Shown here one piece after another: positions 28,872-38,266 of a stretch of DNA of 64,000 nucleotides. The notes beneath the pieces are model-generated. The model was not told where the DNA came from, made no database searches, and was given only the letters and a program-made list of their open reading frames with translations. The stretch's first letter is position 1, and each line of letters opens with the position of its first letter. Both the position numbers and the translations under genes were made by a program. Source of the stretch: Vibrio methylphosphonaticus (lineage in GTDB: Bacteria > Pseudomonadota > Gammaproteobacteria > Enterobacterales > Vibrionaceae); contig NZ_JAMKMS010000007.1 in assembly GCF_023634655.1 (NCBI RefSeq), positions 62,001 to 126,000 on the forward strand, given 5' to 3'.

Positions 28872-28965
28872 GACAGTTTTAAACAAAAACCCTAAGGTCG
28901 GTGACGAACCAAACGTGTTACATTGGTGGAAACGACATTAGCAACAAGCATAGGGAATAAAGAAG

Positions 28966-29778
28966 ATGAAGCAGTTTTCTATTGATGGCCAGATGATGGC
29001 TTATCAAGATATAGGCTCCGGACCGGTTGTCATTTTCGGTCATAGTTATTTATGGGATAGCAAGATGTGGGCACCTCAAATAGAAGTGCTTAGTCAACAT
29101 TATCGCTGTATTGTGCCTGATTTCTGGTCTCATGGAGAATCAGAGTCGGCGCCAGCATCTATGCGTAACCTAACCCACTATGCTGAGCATATTTTGGCAT
29201 TGATGGATGAATTAAAAATTGCCACCTTCTCTGTTGTCGGTTTGTCTGTCGGCGGAATGTGGGGGGCTGAGCTGACGGCTCTGGCACCATCTCGTGTAAA
29301 AAGCTTGGTCATGATGGATACATTCGTCGGGTTAGAGCCAGAGGTGATGCATACTAAATACTTTGCGATGCTTGATACCATCACGCAAGTAAGAGCCGTG
29401 CCAGAGCCGATATTAGAAGCAGTGGTGCCCATGTTTTTTGCGCAAGATGCTAAAAACACGACACCAGAACTAGTGGATACATTTGCGACTAAGTTATCGA
29501 ATGTGCAAGGTGATAAGGCTGTTGAAATTGCTCGTATCGGGCGAATGGTCTTCGGGCGACGCGATTTATGTGATGAACTTGAAAAGTTTGCTCTGCCTAC
29601 TCTTATCGCGGTAGGGGCAGAAGACAAGCCTAGGCCGGTACTAGAGTCTTATTTAATGCAGGATTTGGTTTCAGGCAGTGAACTCATGGTGATCCCTGCC
29701 GCTGGGCATATTAGTAACCTCGAGCAACCGGAACTGGTGACGAGCAAGCTTACTGAGTTTTTAACACAGTACGCATAA
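28966..29778 (+). CDS. Alpha/beta hydrolase
   Basis: A 270-aa alpha/beta-hydrolase-fold enzyme of unknown substrate. The nucleophile elbow is GLSVGG (Ser near residue 95), with an HGES oxyanion-side motif earlier, the acid in GAEDKPRP and the catalytic His in AAGHISNLEQP. Homologues in vibrios are often labelled 3-oxoadipate enol-lactonase-like by similarity, but no catabolic genes lie nearby, so that name should not be trusted. Single-gene unit between tsaD and plsY. Confidence 0.8.
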   Translation: MKQFSIDGQMMAYQDIGSGPVVIFGHSYLWDSKMWAPQIEVLSQHYRCIVPDFWSHGESESAPASMRNLTHYAEHILALMDELKIATFSVVGLSVGGMWGAELTALAPSRVKSLVMMDTFVGLEPEVMHTKYFAMLDTITQVRAVPEPILEAVVPMFFAQDAKNTTPELVDTFATKLSNVQGDKAVEIARIGRMVFGRRDLCDELEKFALPTLIAVGAEDKPRPVLESYLMQDLVSGSELMVIPAAGHISNLEQPELVTSKLTEFLTQYA

Positions 29779-29799
29779 TTGAATAAGATATACATGATT

Positions 29800-29825
29800 A
29801 GGCACCGTTTACGGTGCCTTTTTTT
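29800..29825. terminator. Bidirectional terminator overlapping the plsY 3' end
   Basis: GGCACCGT-TT-ACGGTGCC is an 8-bp stem followed by seven T on the plus strand. The plsY stop codon (29809-29811) lies inside the stem, so the plus-strand terminator of the hydrolase gene is partly made from plsY coding sequence. Confidence 0.85.
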
Positions 29826-30405
29826 GTCCTACTTTAGGTTCGGTCCCATCAAATAAACGCCGAATATTTTGATGGTGGCGTAAAATGATTAAGCAACTCA
29901 ACATGGCAACAGGTAAGGTAAACACCGGTCGAACCATCCAGGTATAAACAGGGGCAAGCATGACCGTTGTAATGGCGGCGAGTGAGGAGTAGCGAAATAT
30001 TAACGCGACCAATAGCCAAGTACCGGTAATGAGTCCGGTTAAATCCCAACCAATAGGCGCAATCGCACCCAATGCCGTCGCCACACCTTTACCGCCTTTA
30101 AAGTGGAAAAATAATGGGTACATATGCCCCAAGCAGGCGGCAATCGCAATGACACCGAGAATGACGGGGTCAATATCAAAGTAGTAGCCACTCCAGACAG
30201 GGATGGTGCCTTTGAGCATGTCGCAGAGCAAGACCGATACAGCAGCCCCTTTACCTCCCAGCCTTAATACATTAGTGGCACCAGGATTTTGCGAGCCGAC
30301 AGTTCTAGGGTCAGGTAGGCGTAGTAGACGGCAGATCAGCACTGCACTCGACACTGAGCCGAGCAAATAAGCGATGATGATCATAGCGAGCGCTAAGGGG
30401 GTCAT
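29809..30405 (-). CDS. plsY: Glycerol-3-phosphate acyltransferase PlsY
   Basis: Inner-membrane enzyme that transfers the acyl group of acyl-phosphate to glycerol-3-phosphate, the first step of phospholipid synthesis; PlsX provides the acyl-phosphate. The 198-aa protein has about five membrane segments and the family motifs [30 protein letters not shown] and [13 protein letters not shown]. Divergent from folB, with about 105 bp between start codons. Confidence 0.95.
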   Translation of the reverse strand: MTPLALAMIIIAYLLGSVSSAVLICRLLRLPDPRTVGSQNPGATNVLRLGGKGAAVSVLLCDMLKGTIPVWSGYYFDIDPVILGVIAIAACLGHMYPLFFHFKGGKGVATALGAIAPIGWDLTGLITGTWLLVALIFRYSSLAAITTVMLAPVYTWMVRPVFTLPVAMLSCLIILRHHQNIRRLFDGTEPKVGQKKAP

Positions 30406-30510
30406 TACGTACCTTTTCTCAAGAAATTATCAATGGGGACTGATATCATATCGGCAATAGTACGTTTTTTCCCAACAAATGGGTATCCGACCTCTAATAA
30501 AGGACAAATC

Positions 30511-30870
30511 ATGGCATTGGACAAAGTATTTATCGAGCAACTTGAAGTTATTACCACCATTGGTGTGTATGACTGGGAACAAGAAATCAAACAGAAGTTG
30601 ATTCTAGATATTGAAATGGCACACGATAATGCGCCAGCCGGGAAAAGTGATAATGTTGAAGACGCACTTGACTACTCGCAAGTCAGTAGTGCAGTCCTTG
30701 AGCATATTGAAACGGGTCGTTTTCTATTGGTTGAACGCGTAGCTGAAGAAGTGGCTGCTCTTATTCAAACTCGATTCTCTGTGCCTTGGGTTAAGATTCG
30801 TTTAACTAAACCTGGTGCCATCGCGCAGGCTAAAGGTGTGGGTGTGGTGATTGAGCGAGGCGAGGCATGA
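30511..30870 (+). CDS. folB: Dihydroneopterin aldolase
   Basis: Folate pathway enzyme converting 7,8-dihydroneopterin to 6-hydroxymethyl-dihydropterin plus glycolaldehyde. The 119-aa protein is the normal length when started at the ATG at 30511 (MALDKVFIEQLEV), which follows an AAAGGA ribosome-binding site; an in-frame ATG at 30433 would add 26 unlikely residues. The family motif IGVYDWEQEIKQ is present with the active-site Glu. Its stop overlaps the folK start (ATGA), and FolK uses its product. Confidence 0.93.
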   Translation: MALDKVFIEQLEVITTIGVYDWEQEIKQKLILDIEMAHDNAPAGKSDNVEDALDYSQVSSAVLEHIETGRFLLVERVAEEVAALIQTRFSVPWVKIRLTKPGAIAQAKGVGVVIERGEA

Positions 30871-31349
30871 TCACCGCCTTTATTGGTATTGGTTCGAATG
30901 TGCAACGTGAGAAGCACATTCGTGCCGCGTGTCATGAATTATCACTGATCACCAAGAACCTGCAATGCTCGCCAGTCTATGCCTGTGAGTCTTTCGGTTT
31001 TTCTGGCAACGATTTTTTCAATATGGTAGTTCGTATCGACACAACATTCACGTTGACTGAGCTCAGCGCTGCACTAAGAGAGATCGAAGTGAAGTGGGGG
31101 CGTGATGTGGATGCGGCTAAGTTTCAAGATCGTACGATCGATCTTGATATCTTGTTGTTTGGAAATGAAATCTCACAAAAAAAGCCACTTTTGCCGCGCG
31201 AAGACATTTTTAAATATTCATTTGTCACACAGCCTCTGTATGATCTAGCCCCAAACTTGGTGATCCCTGGTGATGACCGCTCAATTGGTCAGATCTTAGA
31301 GACAATGCCAGATCCTGTTGCACTTAGAAAAATCGATTTTCAATTTTAG
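30867..31349 (+). CDS. folK: HPPK, 2-amino-4-hydroxy-6-hydroxymethyldihydropteridine pyrophosphokinase
   Basis: Transfers pyrophosphate from ATP to 6-hydroxymethyl-7,8-dihydropterin, the step after FolB. The 160-aa protein shows IGIGSNVQREKHI at the N terminus and the HPPK signature KFQDRTIDLDILLFG with the Mg-binding Asp pair near residues 95-97. Translationally coupled to folB and followed after 16 bp by uppP. Confidence 0.94.
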   Translation: MITAFIGIGSNVQREKHIRAACHELSLITKNLQCSPVYACESFGFSGNDFFNMVVRIDTTFTLTELSAALREIEVKWGRDVDAAKFQDRTIDLDILLFGNEISQKKPLLPREDIFKYSFVTQPLYDLAPNLVIPGDDRSIGQILETMPDPVALRKIDFQF

Positions 31350-31365
31350 TTGGTAGTAAATAGTA

Positions 31366-32169
31366 ATGAGTTATTTTGAAGCCTTTATTTTAGCCCTTAT
31401 TCAAGGGTTAACTGAATTCTTACCTATCTCCAGTTCTGCGCATTTGATCTTACCGTCGGCCATTCTTGGCTGGGAAGATCAAGGGCTCGCTTTTGATGTG
31501 GCTGTGCATGTCGGTACCTTAGCGGCCGTAGTGATCTATTTTAGAAAAGAAGTGGTGATCCTATTTCGGGCGTTGTTTGCTTCCATCTTTAAAGGAGAGC
31601 GCAGTAAGGAATCAAAGTTGGCATGGATGATTGTCTTAGCGACGATCCCAGCCTGTATCTTTGGCTTACTGATGAAAGATCTCATCGAATTGTATCTACG
31701 TAGTGCCTACGTGATTGCCACCACCACAATTATATTTGGTTTGTTGTTATGGTGGGTGGACAAGCATGCCAAACAAAATGCGGATGAGTACCAAGCGGGC
31801 TGGAAAAAAGCGTTGTTTATTGGTCTTGCACAAGCAATGGCGATCATTCCAGGTACGTCACGCTCAGGTGCGACGATCACAGCGGCTTTATATTTAGGTT
31901 TTACCCGTGAAGCGGCGGCGCGATTCTCCTTTTTGATGTCGATCCCGATTATTACCTTAGCAGGCGCTTACTTAGGTTTGAAATTGGTGACTGGCGCTGA
32001 GCCGATACACGCGGGCTACTTGTTAACCGGTATCGTGGTCTCGTTTATCAGCGCTTATATCTGCATTCACTACTTCCTGAAGCTTATTTCTCGCATGGGA
32101 ATGATGCCGTTTGTCATCTATCGATTACTACTAGGTGTGGGACTGTTTGCATTTTTGCTGATGAGTTAA
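31366..32169 (+). CDS. uppP: Undecaprenyl-diphosphatase
   Basis: Integral membrane phosphatase (BacA/UppP) that recycles the C55 lipid carrier of peptidoglycan and O-antigen synthesis; overexpression gives bacitracin resistance. The 267-aa protein has seven or eight membrane segments and both signature regions: [15 protein letters not shown] near the N terminus and [17 protein letters not shown] near residue 165. Last gene of the folB-folK-uppP unit. Confidence 0.95.
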   Translation: MSYFEAFILALIQGLTEFLPISSSAHLILPSAILGWEDQGLAFDVAVHVGTLAAVVIYFRKEVVILFRALFASIFKGERSKESKLAWMIVLATIPACIFGLLMKDLIELYLRSAYVIATTTIIFGLLLWWVDKHAKQNADEYQAGWKKALFIGLAQAMAIIPGTSRSGATITAALYLGFTREAAARFSFLMSIPIITLAGAYLGLKLVTGAEPIHAGYLLTGIVVSFISAYICIHYFLKLISRMGMMPFVIYRLLLGVGLFAFLLMS

Positions 32170-32180
32170 CCCAACATGCA

Positions 32181-32212
32181 TTGCTGGCAGCCAGTCATTA
32201 GGCTGCCAGCAA
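32181..32212. terminator. Hairpin after uppP
   Basis: A perfect 12-bp stem (TTGCTGGCAGCC with GGCTGCCAGCAA) around an 8-nt loop, 11 bp after the uppP stop. The T tract is poor (TAATAG), so termination may be Rho-assisted or the hairpin may protect mRNA 3' ends. Confidence 0.65.
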
Positions 32213-32280
32213 TAATAGCGACTTAAGTTCGACGACTTAATCGCTCAAGATTGAATGGATTTAACATTTACTTTAGTTTT

Positions 32281-32336
32281 TTCTTAGCTTCTTAGCTTCT
32301 TAGCTTCTTAGCTTCTTAGCTTCTTAGCTTCTTAGT
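32281..32336. repeat. Tandem repeat TTCTTAGC x7
   Basis: Six perfect copies and one near-perfect copy of an 8-bp unit. The cca stop codon (TAA at 32324-32326, minus strand) lies inside the sixth copy, so the C-terminal Arg-Ser of Cca is encoded by repeat DNA. Most copies lie downstream of the stop, so copy-number change would leave the protein intact. Confidence 0.95.
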
Positions 32337-33544
32337 GCCGAAGCAATGGCACTGGTTCTACGCTTATCTAACTCTTCTTTAATCGCTTGGCCTTTAAAAC
32401 CATCGGCAATGATGGCTTGTACATTGACGTTTATAGCAGCGTGATAGGCTTGTTTTACTCTTTCTGCTTGTGGGTAGGGCTGGTCTTCAAGACCTTTTCT
32501 CCCTCTATGGTCAGCCTCACAACACACTAAGACTTGCTCTAGTTTTTCGGGTTTTCGCCATACATCCAGTTGCGAGAATATTTTCACAAAAGTCGCAGGT
32601 TTCAGCTCGTGCGCACGGTGGATATTAGAGTGCTGAGCACACACTGCGAGCGCGAGGTCTCGGTATTCATTTGGTACACGAACACGATGATACAGTTGTT
32701 TAATCAGTTTTTGTCCAGTGTGGCAGTGCAGTTTATGGCTCGGCCATTCATCGCGCGGCGTGACGCCTTTACCCAAATCATGGACTTGCGCGGCAAAACG
32801 AATGGTCGTCTTCGTGCTCAATTTACTGGCTTGCTGAGCCACTAATAACGTGTGGATGCCAGTATCTATTTCGGGATGCCATTTTTCTGGTTGTGGGACG
32901 CCAAATAGAGCATCAATCTCAGGTAATACAACCTTGAGTGCGCCACACTGTCGCAGGATATCAAGAAAAACGTCTGGGTTCGGCGTGGATAATGACTTGT
33001 GCCACTCTTGCCAAACACGCTCTGGTGTTAGGTGTGCGAGTTCACCATCATCGACAATGCGTTGCATCAAAGACAAGGTTTCGGGTGCGACGGTAAAGCC
33101 TAAGTGGGCTAATTTAGCCGCAAAGCGAGCGACGCGTAATACGCGTAACGGATCTTCGACAAATGCTGGTGAGACATGACGTAATACACGCTGTTCAAGG
33201 TCGTGGCGCCCTTGATAAGGGTCGATGATATCGCCCTGTTCGTTTTGCGCCATGGCATTGATGGTGAGGTCACGGCGTTGCAGATCTTCCTCTAGTGTCA
33301 CATCGGGGGAAGAAAAGCATTCAAAACCGGTATAGCCATGCCCTGATTTTCGTTCAGTGCGGGCAAGCGCATGCTCTTGTTTGTTCCTTGGATGTAGGAA
33401 GACGGGAAAGTCTTTACCAACCGCTTGAAAACCTGCATTAAGCATTTGTTCTGGTGTGGCACCGACGACTACCCAATCTTTATCATAAACATCAAGCTTG
33501 AGTAATTGATCACGCACTGCACCACCGACAAGATAGACTTGCAA
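32324..33544 (-). CDS. cca: CCA-adding tRNA nucleotidyltransferase
   Basis: Adds or repairs the 3' CCA of tRNAs. The 406-aa protein has the class-II nucleotidyltransferase head ([10 protein letters not shown], metal-binding YDKDW), the [10 protein letters not shown] motif, the [14 protein letters not shown] neck, and a C-terminal HD phosphohydrolase domain ([11 protein letters not shown], near 255) as in the E. coli multifunctional enzyme. It converges with uppP, and its 3' end runs into the 8-bp tandem repeat. Confidence 0.95.
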   Translation of the reverse strand: MQVYLVGGAVRDQLLKLDVYDKDWVVVGATPEQMLNAGFQAVGKDFPVFLHPRNKQEHALARTERKSGHGYTGFECFSSPDVTLEEDLQRRDLTINAMAQNEQGDIIDPYQGRHDLEQRVLRHVSPAFVEDPLRVLRVARFAAKLAHLGFTVAPETLSLMQRIVDDGELAHLTPERVWQEWHKSLSTPNPDVFLDILRQCGALKVVLPEIDALFGVPQPEKWHPEIDTGIHTLLVAQQASKLSTKTTIRFAAQVHDLGKGVTPRDEWPSHKLHCHTGQKLIKQLYHRVRVPNEYRDLALAVCAQHSNIHRAHELKPATFVKIFSQLDVWRKPEKLEQVLVCCEADHRGRKGLEDQPYPQAERVKQAYHAAINVNVQAIIADGFKGQAIKEELDKRRTSAIASALRS

Positions 33545-33630
33545 ATTGGCTCCCCTTTTTCATACTTTGCCGTTGGCATTCATTGAGCTCAATGGTACTT
33601 TGCTTTTTGTCATAATGTAAGGACGAGAGA

Positions 33631-35313
33631 ATGTATAAGGATTTTTTTGGTTTTCATGAGGTACCGTTTTCGATTGTGCCTAGCTCTCGTTATCTGTTTC
33701 TCAGCCAACGACACCGTGAAGCTATGCAACACCTCCAGGCCGGATTAGGTCAAGGTGGTGGGTTTGCTATGTTGACGGGAGAAGTCGGAACTGGAAAAAC
33801 CACCGTTGCTAAAGCGATGTTGGCAGCACTTGACGACAAAACGGCGTCGGGGCTTATCCTCAATCCCACCTTTTCAAGCCAAGATTTACTAGAAGCGATC
33901 TGTGATGAATTCGCGATCGAGTACCCAGACAATGCCTCTTTAAAACAGTTGAGTCAGGGCATTTATCGTTATCTACAAGCGAATGAAGAGCAAGGGATCA
34001 ACACCTTAGTTGTCATTGATGAAGCCCAGCATTTATCCCCAGACGTCCTTGAGCAGTTAAGACTGTTGACTAATTTAGAGACGGATGACCGTAAGTTACT
34101 TAAGGTACTTCTTATCGGGCAGCCAGAGTTACAAGATAAGCTGCGCACCATGCAATTACGCCAACTCGCTCAGCGTATTACCGGACGTTATCACCTATTA
34201 CCGCTGACAGAAGGGGAAACTCGTCAGTATATTGAGTTTCGCTTGTCGATGGCTGGTGGAGAAACGAGTCTATTTTCAAAAGGCGCTGCATCGGTGATTA
34301 ACCGAGCCAGTCAGGGGATCCCAAGGCTGATTAACCTCATCGGAGATAAGTCATTACAGTACGCTTATCATTCTGGTCAAAAAGAAGTGTCAAAATCGCT
34401 GGCACAAAAAGCCAGTGAAGACATTTTATCTTTTCAAGCGCCGGGCTTTGCGAATGGTGCTAACGATCATTCCTCTGAAAAGATGGCATTTCGATGGCGG
34501 CCTATTGCCAGTTACATCGCCCTCGCGACGATCGGAGTTGCGCTTGCGTCATTGATCTACTTTAAAGGGGCGGATGTCATGACGGCGCTGCAAGCGAGTC
34601 AATCACCTTCAAACCCAAGTGATAGTCATCAAGCACAGGTAGAAAATACTGCAGTGCAAGCGCCGAGTGTCGCGGCGCCTGTTGCGGAGCCAAAAGCCTA
34701 TTCCGATGCTTTGCTTCGCTCGGTGTTTTTGAGACAGGATAAGGTTGCTGCGATACAAGAGCTTTATCGCGTCTGGGGTTACCAAGCGAGCGTGCTTGAT
34801 GGCATGTGTGAGAGCGAGAGTAACAGTTTGTTTATATGCCAAAAACGCTTGGGAACATTGCAGCAGGTAGCGTCGACAAATTTACCAGTAGTGATGCCGA
34901 TGTATCTTGATGGTAAGGAGAGCTTTGTTGTGCTGTATAAACTCTCCCAAACCCACGCGGAGTTACTTAATGGCTCCGAACGTTTTCAAATCCCTGTTGA
35001 GGCTCTTGATAGCTTATGGACCGGGGAGTTCTATTTTATTTGGCAGCGAGCGCTAACCAGCACGCTACGATTAAATCAGCAAGGTGAAGCGGTGCGGCTA
35101 TTGGATGAAAAGCTTTCCCAAGTACTCGGTAGTCGCCCTTCAGGGAGTGATGTATTTGATCAGCGATTGCAGCGTAAAGTGGAAGTGTTCCAGCGCTGGC
35201 AGAAGATGGACGTAGATGGGATAGCCGGACGCAATACCTTACAAAAACTGGAATTATTAACTCAGGTCGATGCCCCTTCTTTGAGTGGAAAAGTCGCTGG
35301 GGAGGAAAGCTAA
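33631..35313 (+). CDS. gspA: GspA/ExeA-type ATPase of type II secretion assembly
   Basis: Inner-membrane AAA+ ATPase which, with GspB, binds peptidoglycan and helps insert the GspD secretin of the type II secretion system. The 560-aa protein has an N-terminal ATPase domain (Walker A GEVGTGKTT near 50, Walker B TLVVIDEAQHL near 125), one membrane segment near 290-310 (YIALATIGVALASLIYF), a Pro/Ala-rich periplasmic linker and a C-terminal peptidoglycan-binding domain (FQRWQKMDVDGIAGRNTL). The main gsp operon is not in the window. Confidence 0.88.
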   Translation: MYKDFFGFHEVPFSIVPSSRYLFLSQRHREAMQHLQAGLGQGGGFAMLTGEVGTGKTTVAKAMLAALDDKTASGLILNPTFSSQDLLEAICDEFAIEYPDNASLKQLSQGIYRYLQANEEQGINTLVVIDEAQHLSPDVLEQLRLLTNLETDDRKLLKVLLIGQPELQDKLRTMQLRQLAQRITGRYHLLPLTEGETRQYIEFRLSMAGGETSLFSKGAASVINRASQGIPRLINLIGDKSLQYAYHSGQKEVSKSLAQKASEDILSFQAPGFANGANDHSSEKMAFRWRPIASYIALATIGVALASLIYFKGADVMTALQASQSPSNPSDSHQAQVENTAVQAPSVAAPVAEPKAYSDALLRSVFLRQDKVAAIQELYRVWGYQASVLDGMCESESNSLFICQKRLGTLQQVASTNLPVVMPMYLDGKESFVVLYKLSQTHAELLNGSERFQIPVEALDSLWTGEFYFIWQRALTSTLRLNQQGEAVRLLDEKLSQVLGSRPSGSDVFDQRLQRKVEVFQRWQKMDVDGIAGRNTLQKLELLTQVDAPSLSGKVAGEES

Positions 35314-35314
35314 T

Positions 35315-35989
35315 ATGCCTATTAATTTCATCAGGACTGCCATTTTACTGTCTTCGCTTGTCGTAGTGGGCGTGTCGAGTGCGATGGCTTCAGAAAGCGA
35401 GCTTGCGGGACCGTCTCCTGCTATCGAACAAGTGCCCCAAACACTTGATGACGCGAGGATCTCACCGGACTATATTGCATTAGAATACCCCGACTTTGGG
35501 GCGTTGAAAGTGCCGCCAGAAAAGACGCTAGCGCCGACTAACTACAGACAAAAGCCTTCAACGGCTTATGTTGCGGAGACGCAAACGGTAGAGAAAAATA
35601 CGCTTGAAACGCCATTAATAGAGCAAGCCTCATCAGACGAACCATTCACGTTGGATAGCTTAGATTTAAGCGGACTCGATCCTGATATCGCGCGTAAAGT
35701 GGCGTCAGCAATGAATAATATTGATCAACAGAGCACAGCTTCATCGAGCCATATTTCACTTGAAGATAACACCAGTAAGTATCAAGGCCGTTTGCCGCCA
35801 CTGAATTTGCAAACCCATATGTATTCTTCAGATTCTCAGCGTCGTTGGATCCAGATTAATGGTCATGAATTGAGAGAAGGTGATCGTCTTGATAATATCC
35901 AAATTGTCGAGATCACGCCGCAGTTGGTGACGATTCGCTTCGATAACGAACTGATCGATATTCCTGCGTTGTATGAGTGGGAAGGCTAG
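35315..35989 (+). CDS. gspB: GspB/ExeB-type type II secretion assembly protein
   Basis: Partner of GspA in secretin assembly, 224 aa. An N-terminal hydrophobic segment (TAILLSSLVVVGVSSAMA) is a membrane anchor or signal sequence. A variable Pro/Ser/Thr-rich linker follows. The C-terminal domain (about residues 160-224) contains NLQTHMYSSDSQRRWIQING and the LREGDRLDNIQIVEI segment typical of the GspB/PulB periplasmic domain. The ATG at 35315 lies one base after the gspA stop and has a strong GGGAGG site; an in-frame ATG at 35285 lies inside gspA and is less likely. Confidence 0.85.
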   Translation: MPINFIRTAILLSSLVVVGVSSAMASESELAGPSPAIEQVPQTLDDARISPDYIALEYPDFGALKVPPEKTLAPTNYRQKPSTAYVAETQTVEKNTLETPLIEQASSDEPFTLDSLDLSGLDPDIARKVASAMNNIDQQSTASSSHISLEDNTSKYQGRLPPLNLQTHMYSSDSQRRWIQINGHELREGDRLDNIQIVEITPQLVTIRFDNELIDIPALYEWEG

Positions 35990-36044
35990 GCGCTATTTCA
36001 GTTAAGGTTCGATGAGGTAGAGCGGGATTAACTGGAGAGCTATC

Positions 36045-36135
36045 GCTTAGAACCTTACCGTTTAGAACCATATCGCTTAGGCGTTTAGGCATTTAGCGCT
36101 TAGACGTATAGCGCTTAGACGTTTAGCATCTAGCA
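36045..36135. repeat. Degenerate TTAG-rich repeats
   Basis: Imperfect tandem copies built on a CGCTTAG / CGTTTAG core. The clearest pair is a 15-bp unit beginning GCGCTTAGACGT at 36096 and 36111, differing at one position. It lies between the convergent gspB and pglL genes. Confidence 0.7.
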
Positions 36136-36146
36136 ATCCGTAAGGG

Positions 36147-36174
36147 AAAGACCGGTATGAGAAAGCGGTCTTTT
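36147..36174 (+). terminator. Terminator downstream of gspAB
   Basis: AAAGACCG and CGGTCTTT form an 8-bp stem around an 11-nt loop, ending in TTTT on the plus strand. Confidence 0.65.
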
Positions 36175-36239
36175 CGGCAAGGCTAGTAAAAAACAGTGGC
36201 TTGTTTAAGAGCGGTGATTCAGGGTTCTAAACCGTGACC

Positions 36240-36257
36240 GCTGTTCGCGCGAACAGC
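36240..36257. repeat. 18-bp perfect palindrome
   Basis: GCTGTTCGCGCGAACAGC is a perfect palindrome lying 35 bp beyond the pglL stop codon. There is no T tract on either side. It may act as a hairpin at the pglL mRNA 3' end or as a protein-binding site. Confidence 0.6.
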
Positions 36258-36291
36258 GATGTGGCAAAACTAACGTCTATTTATTAGCACG

Positions 36292-38058
36292 TTAATCCTC
36301 TACTGCGGCAGAAGAGACTTCAGGACGGTTTCTGAGTGAGTGCTCAGTCGTAAAGGTCTCGTTTGGAAATAAATACTCAGCCTCAGTGAGGACCTGTATA
36401 GCTCGGCTACTATCCCCAATCGCGTAATACGCTAGAATCAAATTTTGATAAAACGCCGGTCGTGGCTTGCGTTTTATGATGTCTACAGACCAATCTATAT
36501 ATGGCTGAATATGCTCTGGTTGCTGACTGCTTAAGCCTATTTTTAGGTAGGTGCTGTAAACGTCCCAGTCGTATCGGTCTTTCCACACCACTGGATTACT
36601 CACTTGTTGAAGAATATCAGGATCAGTTGGCGTGGTTTGTTCAAATTTAGTCAGCACATAGTTAGTATGCAGAGCCGCGCCCATATACGCCGTGGTTATT
36701 ATCGGAATGACAAGAGACATCGCGCGCAGCAACGTTTTTGTGATTTGAGAGAAGGATGTTTGCTTGAGTTGTGAACCCCGTTGATCCACCCAGTATATTA
36801 GAGCGATAAACGTTATCCAGTGAATCAAAGAGTGATAAAAAGGGTATTCAAGCTGGGTGTGCAGCACGATCGGAATAAAAAGGGCGAAGATCGCTAGTCG
36901 GGTACCTGGCTTGGAGGTATAGATGCGGCTCAAAACAAACCCCGCCGCTAATAATATACCCAAAATCGTGACGATGCCGCCCTCAACTCCCCAGTAAAGT
37001 AATTCATTATGTGGGTGATCGAGTGCAGGGAGGCCTGGCTCAAATCGGTCATTAAGCTGATGTTGACGCGCGGTATACAGCATGTACTGTGATTCAAATT
37101 TACCCAGCCCATACCCGGTGAGTGGTTTTTCAATCAACATATCAATGGATTGACTAAATAGCGTTGAGCGGATGTCGTGCAGTTGCGCTTTATCTTCCAT
37201 GAGCGTTTGATTGCTCTGCCCAGAAAAGGCTAACAGCATACCCAGTGCAACACCGGTTAAGTTAGCGAGAGTCCAACCTCGAAAGCGTTTACGAGTCGAG
37301 TGGCGATACAAATAAGGAACTAGGCAAAGCACCCCAATACTGGCGCCTAACCAACCGGTTCTGGACGCTAACGAAATGATGAGTGGAATCAGGATAACGG
37401 GTGTGATGTACAATAGTGAGACATCACTAATACGGCGATGGTATTTATGCTTTTGACGGGCTAATAAGTACCCTGATATGACTAAGCCAGTGGCAAGGAA
37501 ACTGGCCATGACATTGGGTTGCTGAAAGATACCATAAGGGCGGTTTAGCTTGCTGTCGTAGCCGAAAATATTATCACTGGTTAAGTAAAAAAGTTGGATG
37601 TAGCCAATCAGTGCTTCGATCAAGCAGGCGAGGACGACCAACCAAAGGAGACGCTGCTTCTGCTTATTAGTGAATTGAAATTGTTGCAGTAATACAAAAA
37701 AGAAAAAGCCGCTCCATAGGGTAATGAAGCGTGGTAATACATTGGCAAAATCTGGTTGACTATAAATCAGCGGCAGAGTTAAAAAAACGCACGATATCAG
37801 CAAGCCAATGGTAAGTTTGCTAAATCGTAAGTACTGGTTGCTGCCCATTTGGTATAAACCAATGGCAAACGCCAGACTAAATGCTATCCACGCCGTATTG
37901 TTAAACGACAGCGCCAAACCCACTCCACCGGGGTTAGGCCAGAAAAAATGCATGGCGACGAGATAGAGCAGTGCCATCACTGTAAGGAACTTTCGGTTTA
38001 ACGGTGGACGAGTGAGACTTGCGCTTAACTCAGTGCCATTAATAAATGTGGTTGCCAT
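36292..38058 (-). CDS. pglL: PglL-type O-oligosaccharyltransferase (Wzy_C family)
   Basis: Polytopic inner-membrane protein that moves a lipid-linked glycan onto Ser/Thr of periplasmic proteins such as pilins; the V. cholerae protein next to uvrA has been shown to have O-oligosaccharyltransferase activity. 588 aa from the ATG at 38058, with about 11-12 membrane segments, a large periplasmic loop holding the Wzy_C signature (GYGLGKFESQYM, then LDHPHNELLYWGVEGG with the conserved His), and a TPR-like C-terminal tail. I prefer this ATG to the in-frame TTG at 38118, though no strong ribosome-binding site is visible for either. The native acceptors are unknown here; MSHA pilin, one possible acceptor, is not encoded in the expected place. 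Confidence 0.82.
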   Translation of the reverse strand: MATTFINGTELSASLTRPPLNRKFLTVMALLYLVAMHFFWPNPGGVGLALSFNNTAWIAFSLAFAIGLYQMGSNQYLRFSKLTIGLLISCVFLTLPLIYSQPDFANVLPRFITLWSGFFFFVLLQQFQFTNKQKQRLLWLVVLACLIEALIGYIQLFYLTSDNIFGYDSKLNRPYGIFQQPNVMASFLATGLVISGYLLARQKHKYHRRISDVSLLYITPVILIPLIISLASRTGWLGASIGVLCLVPYLYRHSTRKRFRGWTLANLTGVALGMLLAFSGQSNQTLMEDKAQLHDIRSTLFSQSIDMLIEKPLTGYGLGKFESQYMLYTARQHQLNDRFEPGLPALDHPHNELLYWGVEGGIVTILGILLAAGFVLSRIYTSKPGTRLAIFALFIPIVLHTQLEYPFYHSLIHWITFIALIYWVDQRGSQLKQTSFSQITKTLLRAMSLVIPIITTAYMGAALHTNYVLTKFEQTTPTDPDILQQVSNPVVWKDRYDWDVYSTYLKIGLSSQQPEHIQPYIDWSVDIIKRKPRPAFYQNLILAYYAIGDSSRAIQVLTEAEYLFPNETFTTEHSLRNRPEVSSAAVED

Positions 38059-38225
38059 CGTTGATGTCGATTCACTATATCTAAGGAAAAATGAGTACCT
38101 GACAGGGTAGGCACTCAAGGTAATAGGGACTAATTTACCTTTTTAGCATAGTTTTTAATAACTAACCTAGCTTTAAGCCCGCAACTTTACGCTAAGAAGC
38201 CATGAGACTTCTTAGAAGTATAAAT

Positions 38226-38257
38226 CGCCTCGCAAGTATGAAGGCTACCTGCAAGGC
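38226..38257 (-). terminator. Probable uvrA terminator
   Basis: Read on the minus strand, CGCCTTGCA and TGCGAGGCG pair with one mismatch and are followed by ATTTATACTT. It lies ten bases after the uvrA stop. Confidence 0.5.
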
Positions 38258-38266
38258 GCATACGTA

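Noticed and set aside
36240..36257. Treating the palindrome as a Rho-independent terminator
   Set aside because: No T tract follows on either strand.
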